Shown piece after piece: positions 47,578 through 56,650 of a stretch of DNA of 64,000 nucleotides. The notes beneath the pieces are model-generated. The model saw nothing but the letters and a program-made list of their open reading frames with translations. It made no database searches and was not told the origin of the DNA. The DNA is from Allorhizobium borbori (lineage in GTDB: Bacteria > Pseudomonadota > Alphaproteobacteria > Rhizobiales > Rhizobiaceae): contig NZ_JACIDU010000019.1 in NCBI RefSeq assembly GCF_014196535.1, positions 1 to 64,000 of the forward strand, in the 5' to 3' direction. A program made the translations under genes and the position numbers. Numbering within the stretch: position 1 is the first letter of the stretch; the number at the start of each line of letters is the position of its first letter.

Positions 47578-48387
47578 ATGCCGAAACAGGAAGAGAATGC
47601 CGCCGAATTCGTTTACCGCCAAAGCCACGCCGGCCGCCGTGTCCTCGTAACCGGAGCCGGGCGCGGCATAGGCCGGGCCATTGCGCTCGGCTTTGCAGCG
47701 CGCGGCGCAGCCGTCGGCGTTGCCGACATGAACGAGACCGACATTGCCGAAACCGTGGCGCTCATTGCAGCTTCCGGCCACGGCAAGGGCGTGCCGCTGA
47801 TGCTCGATGTCGCAGATTATCCCAGCGTGGAAAAGGCTCTGGCCGAAGCGGCAATTCTCATGGGTGGAGCCTTCGACACGGTCGTCAACAATGCCGGCAT
47901 TTCCCCCAAGCATGATGGCGTCGCCCACAAGGTATGGGAAATGGACCCCGCCGAGTGGGACCGCGTCGTGGCGGTCAACCTCACCGGCGCGTTCAACACC
48001 ATTCGCGCGCTCACCCCTTCCATGCGGGAGGCCGGGCGCGGCTGGATCGTCAACCTCTCGTCCGTCGCCGGCAAGACCTATTCACCGGTGGTCGCCTGCC
48101 ATTATGCCGCGACGAAATCGGCCCTGATCGGCTTCACCAAGCACCTCGCAGCCGAACTTGGGCCTCACGATATCCGCGTCAATGCACTGGCGCCGGGTCG
48201 CATCGAAACGCCGATGGTGCGCGGCGTTGCCGGCACCGTGAACGAGGAGCAGGTGCGGCTGACGCCGATGGGCCGGCTTGGCCAGCCGGGGGAAGTGGCG
48301 GATGTCGCCGTCTGGCTCACCTCACCGGAATCGAGCTTCGTCACCGGCCAGACCATCGACGTCGCCGGTGGCCTTTATATGACCTGA
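47578..48387 (+). CDS. Short-chain dehydrogenase (SDR) C
   Basis: 269-residue classical SDR with TGAGRGIGRA, VADMNET (Asp), NNAGISPKHDG, catalytic Ser in NLSSVAGKTYSP and YAATK. It has an extended N-terminus of about 20 residues before the Rossmann fold. One base separates it from livF. The sequence resembles 3-oxoacyl reductase-like SDRs; the substrate is likely a ring or side-chain hydroxyl of the imported compound. Confidence 0.9.
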   Translation: MPKQEENAAEFVYRQSHAGRRVLVTGAGRGIGRAIALGFAARGAAVGVADMNETDIAETVALIAASGHGKGVPLMLDVADYPSVEKALAEAAILMGGAFDTVVNNAGISPKHDGVAHKVWEMDPAEWDRVVAVNLTGAFNTIRALTPSMREAGRGWIVNLSSVAGKTYSPVVACHYAATKSALIGFTKHLAAELGPHDIRVNALAPGRIETPMVRGVAGTVNEEQVRLTPMGRLGQPGEVADVAVWLTSPESSFVTGQTIDVAGGLYMT

Positions 48388-48428
48388 AACGGGCTGCTCC
48401 CAACAGCCCGCACACCCTGGAGAATGAC

Positions 48429-49247
48429 ATGACCAATCCATCCGAACGCCAGATCACGGGCAATACCCGCATCTTTGGCATCGTCGCCGACCCGATCTAC
48501 CATGTGAAGACGCCACAGGTGATGAACGCGAATTTCGCCCGCCTTGGCATCGACGCCGTGCTGATCCCCATCCACGTCAAGCCTGAGGGGCTGGCCGCCG
48601 TCGTGGCAGGCCTTGCGAGCATGGAGAATTTCGGCGGCCTCATCGCCACCGTTCCGCACAAGCCGGAGATCATCAATTTGTGCGACGAAGTGACGGGAGA
48701 GGCCCGCCACATCGGCGCGGTCAATTGCATCCGCCGCGATCCGGATGGCCGAATGGTCGGCGCAATGCTGGACGGCACCGGCTTTGTCGAGGCGTTGAAA
48801 ACCGTGACCGGCTTCGACCCGCAGGGCAAGAGCGCCTTCGTGGCCGGTGCCGGCGGTGCCGCTTCGGCCATTGCCTTTGCGCTCGCCAAGGCCGGCGTCA
48901 CCCGTCTGACCATCGCCAACCGCACTGAAGCCAAGGCCCAGGAACTCAGTGCGCGCATCCGCGCCGTCTATCCGGCGATCACAATTTCCACCGATGCCAC
49001 GACGGTCGCCGATCACGAGCTCGTCGCCAACGGCACCTCGCTCGGCATGAAGGAAACGGATGCACCGCCGGTCGATTTCGACCAACTGCATGCGGACCAG
49101 GTCGTCGGTGACGCCATCATGCAGCCTGAAATGACGCCGCTGCTGCGCGCCGCACAAGCCAGGGGCTGCCGCATTCAGCTTGGCAAACCCATGCTCGAAT
49201 GCCAGATCGAACTGATGATCCGGCATTTCAACATCCTGCCACAATAA
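48429..49247 (+). CDS. Shikimate-dehydrogenase-like paralogue 4, NADP type
   Basis: 272-residue divergent shikimate dehydrogenase relative. Lys78 (TVPHK), Asn99 and Asp115 (MLDGTGF) keep the catalytic frame, but the clamp is HVKTPQ instead of SLSP. Unlike the other three copies it carries ANRTEAKA, the NRTxxKA motif that binds the NADP phosphate. So it may work reductively or on a different ring acid. Start 48429 lies after a GGAGAATGAC stretch and gives a normal family length; the frame is open far upstream inside the SDR gene. Confidence 0.86.
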   Translation: MTNPSERQITGNTRIFGIVADPIYHVKTPQVMNANFARLGIDAVLIPIHVKPEGLAAVVAGLASMENFGGLIATVPHKPEIINLCDEVTGEARHIGAVNCIRRDPDGRMVGAMLDGTGFVEALKTVTGFDPQGKSAFVAGAGGAASAIAFALAKAGVTRLTIANRTEAKAQELSARIRAVYPAITISTDATTVADHELVANGTSLGMKETDAPPVDFDQLHADQVVGDAIMQPEMTPLLRAAQARGCRIQLGKPMLECQIELMIRHFNILPQ

Positions 49248-49254
49248 CAATCCC

Positions 49255-50868
49255 ATGGCGACAGAACTCGAAGCATATGATTACATCATCGTTGGTGGCG
49301 GCAATGCCGGCTGTGTGCTGGCCAACCGCCTGACGGAAGACGGCCGCCACCGCGTGCTGCTTCTTGAAGCCGGTGGCGAGGCAAAGAGCCCGTGGATCGG
49401 CATTCCCGCCGGCTTTTCGAAGCTGCTGGTAAACCCGGTCTATAACTGGCGCTTCCAGACGGAACCCGAGGCCGCCACCAATAACCGTATTATCGCGGTG
49501 CCCCGTGGCAAGGGGCTCGGCGGCTCGACGCTCATCAACGGCATGATCTATGTACGCGGCCAGCCGCAGGACTATAATGGCTGGGCGCAGCGTGGCTGCA
49601 CCGGCTGGAGCTTTGATGACGTGCTGCCCTATTTCCGCAGGGTCGAGGATTATGACGGCCCGGAAAGTCCGATGCGTGCGCGTGGCGGTCCCCTGCCGAT
49701 CACCACCGTTTCGGAACGACCGGTGATCGGGGAAGCCTTCATTGCGGCGGCACAATCTGCCGGCCACGCCCGCAACCCGGATTACAATGGCGAGCGTCAG
49801 GACGGTTTCGGCTATTATCAGGTCAACCAGCGGAACGGTCGCCGCGCCGATGCGGCAGAAACCTATCTGAAGCCGGTACGAAACCGCCCGAACCTCAATG
49901 TCATCACGGGCGCGCATGTGCTGCGTATCGATTTCGAAGGCAAGCGCGCCATCGGTGTCACGGCACGCATCAAAGGCACCGACCGCCGCTACCGGGCAAG
50001 GGCAGAGGTGGTGCTGACGGCGGGAGCGGCCCAGACACCGCAGCTTCTCGAACTGTCGGGCGTCGGCGATCCCAACCGCCTGCAAGGGCTTGGCATTCCT
50101 GTCAGGCATGAGCGGCGGCAGGTCGGTGAAAACTACATCGACCACTTCTGCACGCGCATGAACTGGCGGGTGAAACAGCCGGTGACGCTGAACGAGCAGA
50201 CCCGCGGCCTCGCGCTCGTGAAGGCGGTGGCGCAATACGGCCTGACCCGCAAGGGCATCCTCACGCTCGGCACCGGACTGGTGCATGGTTTCGTGCACAC
50301 CCGCCCCGGACTGGAAGGTCCGGATGTGCAATTCTTCTTCATGCACGCAAGCTACGCCAATGCCGCCGAACGGATTCTCGACACCCGGCCGGGCATGACG
50401 ATTGGCGTTTCGCAGATGCGGCCGCATTCGCGCGGCTCGATCCACGCCAAATCACCGGATCCGTTCGCGGGGCCATCCATCCGTCCGAATTTTCTGGCGG
50501 AAGAAGAGGACCGACGCGCGATGGTGGAAGGCATGAAGATCGCCCGGCATATCGTGGAACAGGCGCCGATGGATGCGTTCCGCGAGGTGGAGATGAACCC
50601 CGGTTCGGATTGCCGCTCCGATGCCGACTGGCTCGATTTCGCCCGCCGTGATGGCCAGACGATCTACCACATCTGTGGCACCTGCCGCATGGGCAGCGAC
50701 AGGGATGCGGTCGTGGATCCGCAATTGCGGGTGCACGGGCTGGCAGGCCTGCGCATCGCCGATGCCTCGATCATGCCGACCATCGTCTCCGGCAATACCC
50801 AGGCCGCCGTGTTCATGATCGCCGAAAAGGCCGCAGACATGATCCTGAAAGACGCAAAGGCCGCCTGA
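49255..50868 (+). CDS. GMC-family FAD oxidoreductase
   Basis: 537-residue glucose-methanol-choline flavoprotein similar to choline and alcohol dehydrogenases. ADP-binding VGGGNAGCVLANRLTE begins near residue 12; the GMC signatures PRGKGLGGSTLINGMIYVRG and TAGAAQTPQLLELSGVG follow; the catalytic His lies in YHICGTCRMG and a second His/Asn in VSGNTQA. It oxidises an alcohol to aldehyde or ketone with an unknown electron acceptor. Last gene of the GntR-controlled operon; the start has only a weak ribosome binding site, suggesting coupling to the gene 7 bases upstream. Confidence 0.9.
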   Translation: MATELEAYDYIIVGGGNAGCVLANRLTEDGRHRVLLLEAGGEAKSPWIGIPAGFSKLLVNPVYNWRFQTEPEAATNNRIIAVPRGKGLGGSTLINGMIYVRGQPQDYNGWAQRGCTGWSFDDVLPYFRRVEDYDGPESPMRARGGPLPITTVSERPVIGEAFIAAAQSAGHARNPDYNGERQDGFGYYQVNQRNGRRADAAETYLKPVRNRPNLNVITGAHVLRIDFEGKRAIGVTARIKGTDRRYRARAEVVLTAGAAQTPQLLELSGVGDPNRLQGLGIPVRHERRQVGENYIDHFCTRMNWRVKQPVTLNEQTRGLALVKAVAQYGLTRKGILTLGTGLVHGFVHTRPGLEGPDVQFFFMHASYANAAERILDTRPGMTIGVSQMRPHSRGSIHAKSPDPFAGPSIRPNFLAEEEDRRAMVEGMKIARHIVEQAPMDAFREVEMNPGSDCRSDADWLDFARRDGQTIYHICGTCRMGSDRDAVVDPQLRVHGLAGLRIADASIMPTIVSGNTQAAVFMIAEKAADMILKDAKAA

Positions 50869-50882
50869 TTGCTCAGGCGGCC
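50859..50882. terminator. Hairpin at the end of the GMC gene
   Basis: GGCCGCCTGA and TCAGGCGGCC form a perfect 10-bp stem around TTGC; the stem includes the GMC stop codon. CTTACT follows. It separates convergent operons and resembles the stop-codon hairpin at 17721-17744. Confidence 0.6.
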
Positions 50883-50902
50883 CTTACTCAGATCGGGTCG
50901 GC

Positions 50903-52354
50903 TCAGTTTACGCCGCCGAGGCAGACATATTTGATCTCGATGAAGTCATCGATGCCGTAACGGGAGCCCTCACGGCCAAGGCCCGACGTCTTGACGCCGC
51001 CGAAGGGCGCTTCCGCCGTCGAGATCAGGCCGGTATTGACGCCGACCATGCCATATTCCAGTGCCTCCGCCACACGGAATACCCGCGCCAGATCCCGAGC
51101 GTAGAAATAGGAGGCAAGGCCGAACTCGGTGTCGTTGGCCTGCGCGATCACGTCCGTCTCATCGCTGAAGCGGAAAAGCGGTGCGACCGGGCCGAAGGTT
51201 TCCTCCGTCGCGACAGCCATTTCCTTTGTCACATTGGCGAGAACAGTCGCCTCGTAGAACGTGCCGCCGAGCGCATGCGGCTTGCCGCCCTGAATAATGG
51301 TCGCGCCCTTGGAAACGGCATCGGACACATGCTCCTCAACCTTTTCCAGCGCCGCCTCGTCAATCAGCGGCCCGAGAATCACACCCTCGTCGAAACCGTT
51401 GCCGGTCTTCAACCCGCCGACGGCCTTGGCCAGCTTGTCGGCAAAGGCATCATAGACGCCGTCCTGCACATAGATGCGGTTGGCGCAAACGCAGGTCTGG
51501 CCATTGTTGCGGAACTTGGCGATCAGCGCACCCTCAACCGCCGCGTCGAGATCGGCGTCGTCAAAGACGATGAACGGCGCATTGCCGCCGAGTTCCAGCC
51601 CGAGTTTCTTGATGGTCGGGGCCGATTGACGGTAAAGCTCCGCGCCCACCTCGGTCGAGCCGGTGAAAGTCAGCTTGCGAACGACGGGGTTCGAAGTCAT
51701 TTCCGCGCCGATTTCACTGGCAGAACCGGTGATGACCGAGAAAAGCCCGGCCGGCAGGCCGGCCCGCTCACCCAGAACGGCAAGGGCAATTGCCGAAAAT
51801 GGCGTCTGGCTGGCCGGCTTCAACACCATGGCACAACCCGCAGCAAAGGCAGGCCCGGCCTTGCGGGTGATCATGGCGTTCGGGAAGTTCCACGGCGTGA
51901 TCGCCGCAACGACGCCGATCGGCTGCTTCATCACCAGAATGCGCTTGTCCTTCTGGTGGCCGGGAATGATGTCGCCATAGATACGTCGCGCTTCCTCGGC
52001 AAACCACTCGATGAAGCTTGCGCCATAGGCGATTTCCCCCTTGGCCTCGGCCAGCGGCTTGCCCTGTTCCAGCGTCAGGATACGACCGAGATCGTCCTGG
52101 TTCGCCATCATCAGCTCGAACCACTTACGCAGGATGCCGGCGCGTTCCTTGGCGGTCCGGGCCGCCCATTCCTTCTGGACTTTCTCAGCCTCGGCGATCG
52201 CCTTCCTGGTTTCCGCCGTGCCGAGTTTCGGTACGTGGCCGATCACGGCACCGGTTGCGGGGTTCGTCACCGCGATGCCCGCACCGTTCGCCTCGATCCA
52301 TTCACCCGCCACGTAGGCCGCCTGACGCAACAGGCTTGGGTCCTTCAATTGCAT
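50903..52354 (-). CDS. NAD(P)-dependent aldehyde dehydrogenase, succinate-semialdehyde type
   Basis: 483-residue aldehyde dehydrogenase of the GabD group. Catalytic Cys288 (NNGQTCVCANR) and Glu254 (LELGGNAP) fall at the same positions as in E. coli GabD; ITPWNFPNAMITRK and FTGSTEVGAEL are typical. It likely oxidises a short semialdehyde such as succinate or glutarate semialdehyde released by ring cleavage. It is the last gene of the minus-strand operon. Start 52354 has GGAGGAG upstream. Confidence 0.92.
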   Translation of the reverse strand: MQLKDPSLLRQAAYVAGEWIEANGAGIAVTNPATGAVIGHVPKLGTAETRKAIAEAEKVQKEWAARTAKERAGILRKWFELMMANQDDLGRILTLEQGKPLAEAKGEIAYGASFIEWFAEEARRIYGDIIPGHQKDKRILVMKQPIGVVAAITPWNFPNAMITRKAGPAFAAGCAMVLKPASQTPFSAIALAVLGERAGLPAGLFSVITGSASEIGAEMTSNPVVRKLTFTGSTEVGAELYRQSAPTIKKLGLELGGNAPFIVFDDADLDAAVEGALIAKFRNNGQTCVCANRIYVQDGVYDAFADKLAKAVGGLKTGNGFDEGVILGPLIDEAALEKVEEHVSDAVSKGATIIQGGKPHALGGTFYEATVLANVTKEMAVATEETFGPVAPLFRFSDETDVIAQANDTEFGLASYFYARDLARVFRVAEALEYGMVGVNTGLISTAEAPFGGVKTSGLGREGSRYGIDDFIEIKYVCLGGVN

Positions 52355-52380
52355 TGCAGTCTCCTCCAGGTCATTCCGGC

Positions 52381-53640
52381 TCATACGAGCAGGTTCATTG
52401 GTTCCTCGATCACCGTCTTGAAGGCGGCCAGAAGCTGGGCGCCCAGCGCGCCGTCCACGGCCCGGTGGTCAACGGAAAGTGTCACTGACATCATGGTTGC
52501 AAAGGCAAGCTGGCCATCGCGTTCGACAGGCCGGCGCTCCCCCGCACCGACGGCAAGAATGGCACTTTGCGGCGGGTTGATGATAGCCGAAAACGACTTG
52601 ACGCCATACATGCCGAGATTGGAAATCGAAAAGCCCCCGCCCTGAAATTCCTCGGGCTTCAGACGGTTCTCCCGTGCCCGTGCGGCAAGCGCCTTCATTT
52701 CCGCCGAAATTGCACCGAGGCTCTTGCGGTCGGCCTGCCGGATCAGCGGGGTGATAAGCCCGCCATCCGTCGCAACGGCCACCGCGATATCCACGTCCTG
52801 AAGTTTCAGGATCGCCTCTTCGGTCCAGACGACATTGGCATCGGGAACCAGGCTCAAGGCAGCGGCGCAGGCGCGAATGACAAAATCATTGACCGAAATC
52901 CGCTCGTCCTTCGGTCGCTTGGCGTTGATTTCAGCCCGCAAGGCCAGAAGCGCATCGATATCGCAATCAGCGTTCAGGTAGAAGTGCGGTACGGTTTGCT
53001 TGGCTTCGAGCAGGCGACGCGCAATCGTCCGGCGCATGGAGGTGTGCGGGACTGCCTCGTGCGGGCCGATGCCGGGCGGAACACCTTTCGGCGCGGCGGA
53101 CATCGGCTGCGCTGCCGCCGCCGAGACAGGAGCAACGACCGGGGCCGACTGAGCGGCCCGCTCGACATCGATCCTGACGATCCGGCCCTTTGGTCCGCTA
53201 CCGGTGAGCCCATCGAGCGCAACACCCCGGTCGGCGGCCAATCGCCGGGCAAGCGGAGACGCGGCATGGCGAACTGTGTTTTCGGCAAGCGCGGCCACGG
53301 CGGCCAACGGCTTGGTTGCCGCAACGGCCGGCGTCAGGGCCGCCGTCACCGGAGCCCCGGAAACCGGCGCGACCGGCCCGGCAAGAACGCTGGCATCCTC
53401 CCCCTCGCCAAACAGAAGCGCGATGGCCTGATTGACATTGGCACGCTTGCCATCGCCCACCAGAATGCGCCCGAGCGTGCCATCGGCTTCCGCCTCCAGC
53501 TCCATCGTTGCCTTGTCGGTCTCGACTTCGGCGAGAAGATCGCCCTTCTTCACGGTCTCGCCTTCGGCCTTCAACCATTTGGCGATGACGGCATCTTCCA
53601 TTCCCGCCGAGAGGGCGGGCAGAACCACTTCGATCGGCAT
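52381..53640 (-). CDS. Dihydrolipoamide acyltransferase (E2) of a 2-oxoacid dehydrogenase-like complex
   Basis: 419-residue E2. The lipoyl domain (1-78) carries Lys43 in ETDKATME; a peripheral-subunit-binding domain is at about 130-165 (ASPLARRLAADRGVALDGLT, GRIVRID); the catalytic domain ends with DHRAVDGALG (His392, Asp396). It lies 14 bases after the E1 gene. Together they should transfer an acyl group to CoA. The E3 lipoamide dehydrogenase is not in the window and may be borrowed. Confidence 0.92.
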   Translation of the reverse strand: MPIEVVLPALSAGMEDAVIAKWLKAEGETVKKGDLLAEVETDKATMELEAEADGTLGRILVGDGKRANVNQAIALLFGEGEDASVLAGPVAPVSGAPVTAALTPAVAATKPLAAVAALAENTVRHAASPLARRLAADRGVALDGLTGSGPKGRIVRIDVERAAQSAPVVAPVSAAAAQPMSAAPKGVPPGIGPHEAVPHTSMRRTIARRLLEAKQTVPHFYLNADCDIDALLALRAEINAKRPKDERISVNDFVIRACAAALSLVPDANVVWTEEAILKLQDVDIAVAVATDGGLITPLIRQADRKSLGAISAEMKALAARARENRLKPEEFQGGGFSISNLGMYGVKSFSAIINPPQSAILAVGAGERRPVERDGQLAFATMMSVTLSVDHRAVDGALGAQLLAAFKTVIEEPMNLLV

Positions 53641-53654
53641 GTCGCTCTCTCCTC

Positions 53655-55844
53655 TCAGCCCTGAAGGGGCAGCCCTTGCGCAGCCATGACGGCGCGCAAC
53701 CCGGCTTCGATATCCTGCGGGCGGGCGGCGGCAGCAGCTTCAAGAACCTTGGAAATCGAAGGCGAAGCTTCGGCCCCGTGAACACGCGTAATCGGCTGGT
53801 CCAGCCAGTCGAAGACACGGCGCTGCAACTCATCGGCCAGCCAGCCGCCATAGGAGGTGCCGGAAGCACCCTGTTCCACGATCAGCACATTGCCGGTCTT
53901 GCGGATGGAAGCCTCAACCGTTTCCCAGTCCAACCCGGCTCGGTCGAGCGTACGCAGGTCGATGACTTCGGCATCGACGCCGAGCGCCTCGACCACCTTC
54001 AGCGTCTTCTCGACCATGGCGAGATAGGTGATGACCGTGACCGTCGAACCGGGGCGAACGACCTTCGCCTTGCCGAGCGGAATGAAATAGTCGAGATCAT
54101 CCACCGGGGCCGGCCCCTTGGAAGCGTAGAGATCAACATGCTCCAGAACGAGCACCGGATCGCGGCACAGAAGCGCGGAATTCATCAGGCCGACATAATC
54201 GAACGGCGTCGACGGAGCGACGATCCGCCAGCCTGGCGCTGTGGCGAAAATGCCGGCGGGGTCCATGGAATGCTGCGAGCCGTAGCCCGTACCCATGGCA
54301 ACCTTGGTGCGAAGCACGACCGGCATGTCGCTGTCGCCGCCGAACATGTGCCGCGCCTTGCCGATCTGGTTGAACACCTGATCGGCCGCCACCCACATGA
54401 AATCGGGATACATGAATTCGATGACCGGCAGAACACGACCGTCCGCCGCCATGCCGCCCGCAATGCCGGTGAAGGCGTTTTCGGAAATCGGCGTGCCCAG
54501 CACCCGGTCCGGAAACTCTGCGGAAAGGCCTCGCGTGGCCCCGTTGGTGCCGCCCTTGAGGCGATGAACATCCTCGCCGAGCACGACGACGCGCTCGTCG
54601 GTCGCCATACGCCGCCCCATTACATCGGCTACCGCATCGATGAACTTGGCGTCCTCGACGATCTTGCCGGAGAAGCTTTCACGTTCCTCGAAACGAACGT
54701 CTCTGAACTCTGAGAGATCGCCACGAAGGCCGAAATCGCGGAAGCTTTCTTCCGGCCATAGCGCGGGAACGATCCGGCGCTTGCCCTCATGCATCTCGAT
54801 CAGCTCCCCGGCCACCTCGTCCATCAGCGCCACGCAGCGTTCGCGCAACGTCCGAACGGCATCCTCGCCGAGCACCTGACGCTCCTGAAGCACCTTGGCC
54901 AGCGCATCGAGCGGATCGCGACCGCGCCATTCCGCCTCCTCTTCCTTGCTGCGATAGCCGAAGGCGCTGCCCGGCAGTGGGCCGTTCTGGTGGAAATAGC
55001 GGTAGACATCCGCCTCGATGATCGTCGGCCCGTCACCCGCGCGCATGATGGCATTCGCCTCTTCGCTCGCAAGCCAGACCGCGATCGGGTCCATGCCGTC
55101 CACCTTGAAGGAGGGAATGCCGAAGGCAAGACCGCGCGAGGATAGCCGCGATTCCGCCGTTACCTCATCGACATGGGTCGAGACCGCATACCGGTTGTTC
55201 TCGATGAAGAAGCAGATCGGCAGCTTCCACACAGCCGCCACGTTCATGGTTTCCAGAACCGAGCCGATATTGGTCGCGCCATCGCCGAAATAGGTGTAGA
55301 CGACGTCGCCCGTGCCCGCCTTGCGGTGCGCCCAGGCCGCACCTGCGGCCATCGGCACGCCACCACCGACGATGGCGTTGGTGCCGAGATTGCCGGATTC
55401 GGCCCAGCGAAGGTGCATGGAACCGCCGCGCCCACGGCAGAAGCCCTGCGAAAGCCCGAGGATTTCGGCAAGCGTACGCCGCGCCAGCGTGCGAATATCG
55501 CCGCTGAAGGCCGTCTTCGGGTCGATGCCCTGCTGCGCCACATAGCCGAGCGCCTTGGCGAGAAACTGGTGGTGCGCGCGGTGCGAGCCATTCACCTGAT
55601 CGCTTGGGCGCATGGTGATGGCGGAACCGACCGCCCCGCCCTCCTGACCGATGGCGGAATGGGCCGGACCGTGCACCAGGCCCTGCCCCGCCAGTTCCAG
55701 CACCTTTTCTTCAAAGGCCCGGATGAGATGCATTTCGGCGAGCATCGTGCCGCCAAGTGTTGCATCAAAGGCGGCGCGATCGGCGGCAGTGGGCTTGATT
55801 TCCCGCCAGAAGCTTTTCGGAAGAAGGTCTTGATATTCGGGCAT
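53655..55844 (-). CDS. Fused alpha-beta E1 of a 2-oxoacid/acetoin dehydrogenase-like complex
   Basis: 729-residue fusion of E1 alpha (about 20-330: YFGDGATNIGSVLETMNVAA, ending ENNRYAVST for ThDP binding) and E1 beta (about 390-720: EDVHRLKGGTNGATRGL, GTPISENAFTGIAGG, VVLRTKVAMGTGYGSQHS). Separate subunits are more usual in acetoin and branched-chain enzymes. It would cleave a 2-oxo acid or a vicinal hydroxyketone/diketone and pass the acyl unit to the E2 next door. Start 55844 chosen for GGAGACTGAC before the ATG. Confidence 0.92.
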   Translation of the reverse strand: MPEYQDLLPKSFWREIKPTAADRAAFDATLGGTMLAEMHLIRAFEEKVLELAGQGLVHGPAHSAIGQEGGAVGSAITMRPSDQVNGSHRAHHQFLAKALGYVAQQGIDPKTAFSGDIRTLARRTLAEILGLSQGFCRGRGGSMHLRWAESGNLGTNAIVGGGVPMAAGAAWAHRKAGTGDVVYTYFGDGATNIGSVLETMNVAAVWKLPICFFIENNRYAVSTHVDEVTAESRLSSRGLAFGIPSFKVDGMDPIAVWLASEEANAIMRAGDGPTIIEADVYRYFHQNGPLPGSAFGYRSKEEEAEWRGRDPLDALAKVLQERQVLGEDAVRTLRERCVALMDEVAGELIEMHEGKRRIVPALWPEESFRDFGLRGDLSEFRDVRFEERESFSGKIVEDAKFIDAVADVMGRRMATDERVVVLGEDVHRLKGGTNGATRGLSAEFPDRVLGTPISENAFTGIAGGMAADGRVLPVIEFMYPDFMWVAADQVFNQIGKARHMFGGDSDMPVVLRTKVAMGTGYGSQHSMDPAGIFATAPGWRIVAPSTPFDYVGLMNSALLCRDPVLVLEHVDLYASKGPAPVDDLDYFIPLGKAKVVRPGSTVTVITYLAMVEKTLKVVEALGVDAEVIDLRTLDRAGLDWETVEASIRKTGNVLIVEQGASGTSYGGWLADELQRRVFDWLDQPITRVHGAEASPSISKVLEAAAAARPQDIEAGLRAVMAAQGLPLQG

Positions 55845-55875
55845 GTCAGTCTCCGGTCTTGGAGCAGGAAAAGGG

Positions 55876-56631
55876 TCAGGCCGCCAGGAAGCCGCCATCG
55901 ACCGGCAGGATGGTGCCGGTGATGTAGCTCGCCATGGAGGAGGCCAGGAAAATCACGGGATCGACGACTTCGCCGGTCTCGCCGATGCGCTTCATCATCA
56001 CGCGGTTCATGAACCAGTCGGCGCCACCGGGACGGTTGAGCTGGGCGACGGCCATCTCGCTCATCATGATGCCGGGCGCTACCGCATTGACACGGATGCC
56101 GTGGGGGGCGAGATCGCGCGCCATGACCTGGGTCAACGAACGGATCGCCCCCTTGGACACCACGTAACCCGCGGTCGAACCACCGGCGACGAAGCCGGCC
56201 ACCGAGCAGAGATGCACGACGTTGCCCTTGGCGGCCTTCAGCGCCGGCACGAAGGCATGCGACACGTTGAACGCACCCTCGAGATTGACGCCGATCACCC
56301 GGTCCCACACATCCGCCGCCTCGGGCTGGTCAAAAGCGGCGCGGCCGGCGACACCGGCATTATTGACGAGCACATCGAGCCCGCCGAAGCGGCCCAGTAC
56401 ACTTTCGGCAAAGGCCTTCACCGCAGCGCGGTCGGTCACATCCAGCGCATGGCCTTCGGCTTCGAAACCATCCGCCGCGATGGCCGCAGCCTGCGCTCTG
56501 GCCGCCTCACCGTCGATATCGGCGAGCACGACGCGCGCGCCCTGCACGGCCATGCCGGCGGCAATCGCCGCACCAAGGCCCCGGCCAGCACCGGTCACCA
56601 GCACCCGCTTGTCTTTCAGAAGTCCGGTCAT
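55876..56631 (-). CDS. Short-chain dehydrogenase (SDR) D
   Basis: 251-residue classical SDR: TGAGRGLGAA, LADIDGE (Asp, NAD preference), NNAGVAGRA and catalytic residues in HLCSVAGFVAGGSTAGYVVSK, where Cys-Ser replaces the usual Ser-Ser and YVVSK is the active Tyr/Lys. GGGGGAGAA precedes the ATG. It is preceded by another SDR and followed by the E1 gene, so the two SDRs may prepare the hydroxyketone that E1 cleaves. Confidence 0.9.
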   Translation of the reverse strand: MTGLLKDKRVLVTGAGRGLGAAIAAGMAVQGARVVLADIDGEAARAQAAAIAADGFEAEGHALDVTDRAAVKAFAESVLGRFGGLDVLVNNAGVAGRAAFDQPEAADVWDRVIGVNLEGAFNVSHAFVPALKAAKGNVVHLCSVAGFVAGGSTAGYVVSKGAIRSLTQVMARDLAPHGIRVNAVAPGIMMSEMAVAQLNRPGGADWFMNRVMMKRIGETGEVVDPVIFLASSMASYITGTILPVDGGFLAA

Positions 56632-56650
56632 TTCTCCCCCTCCTGGCCCA

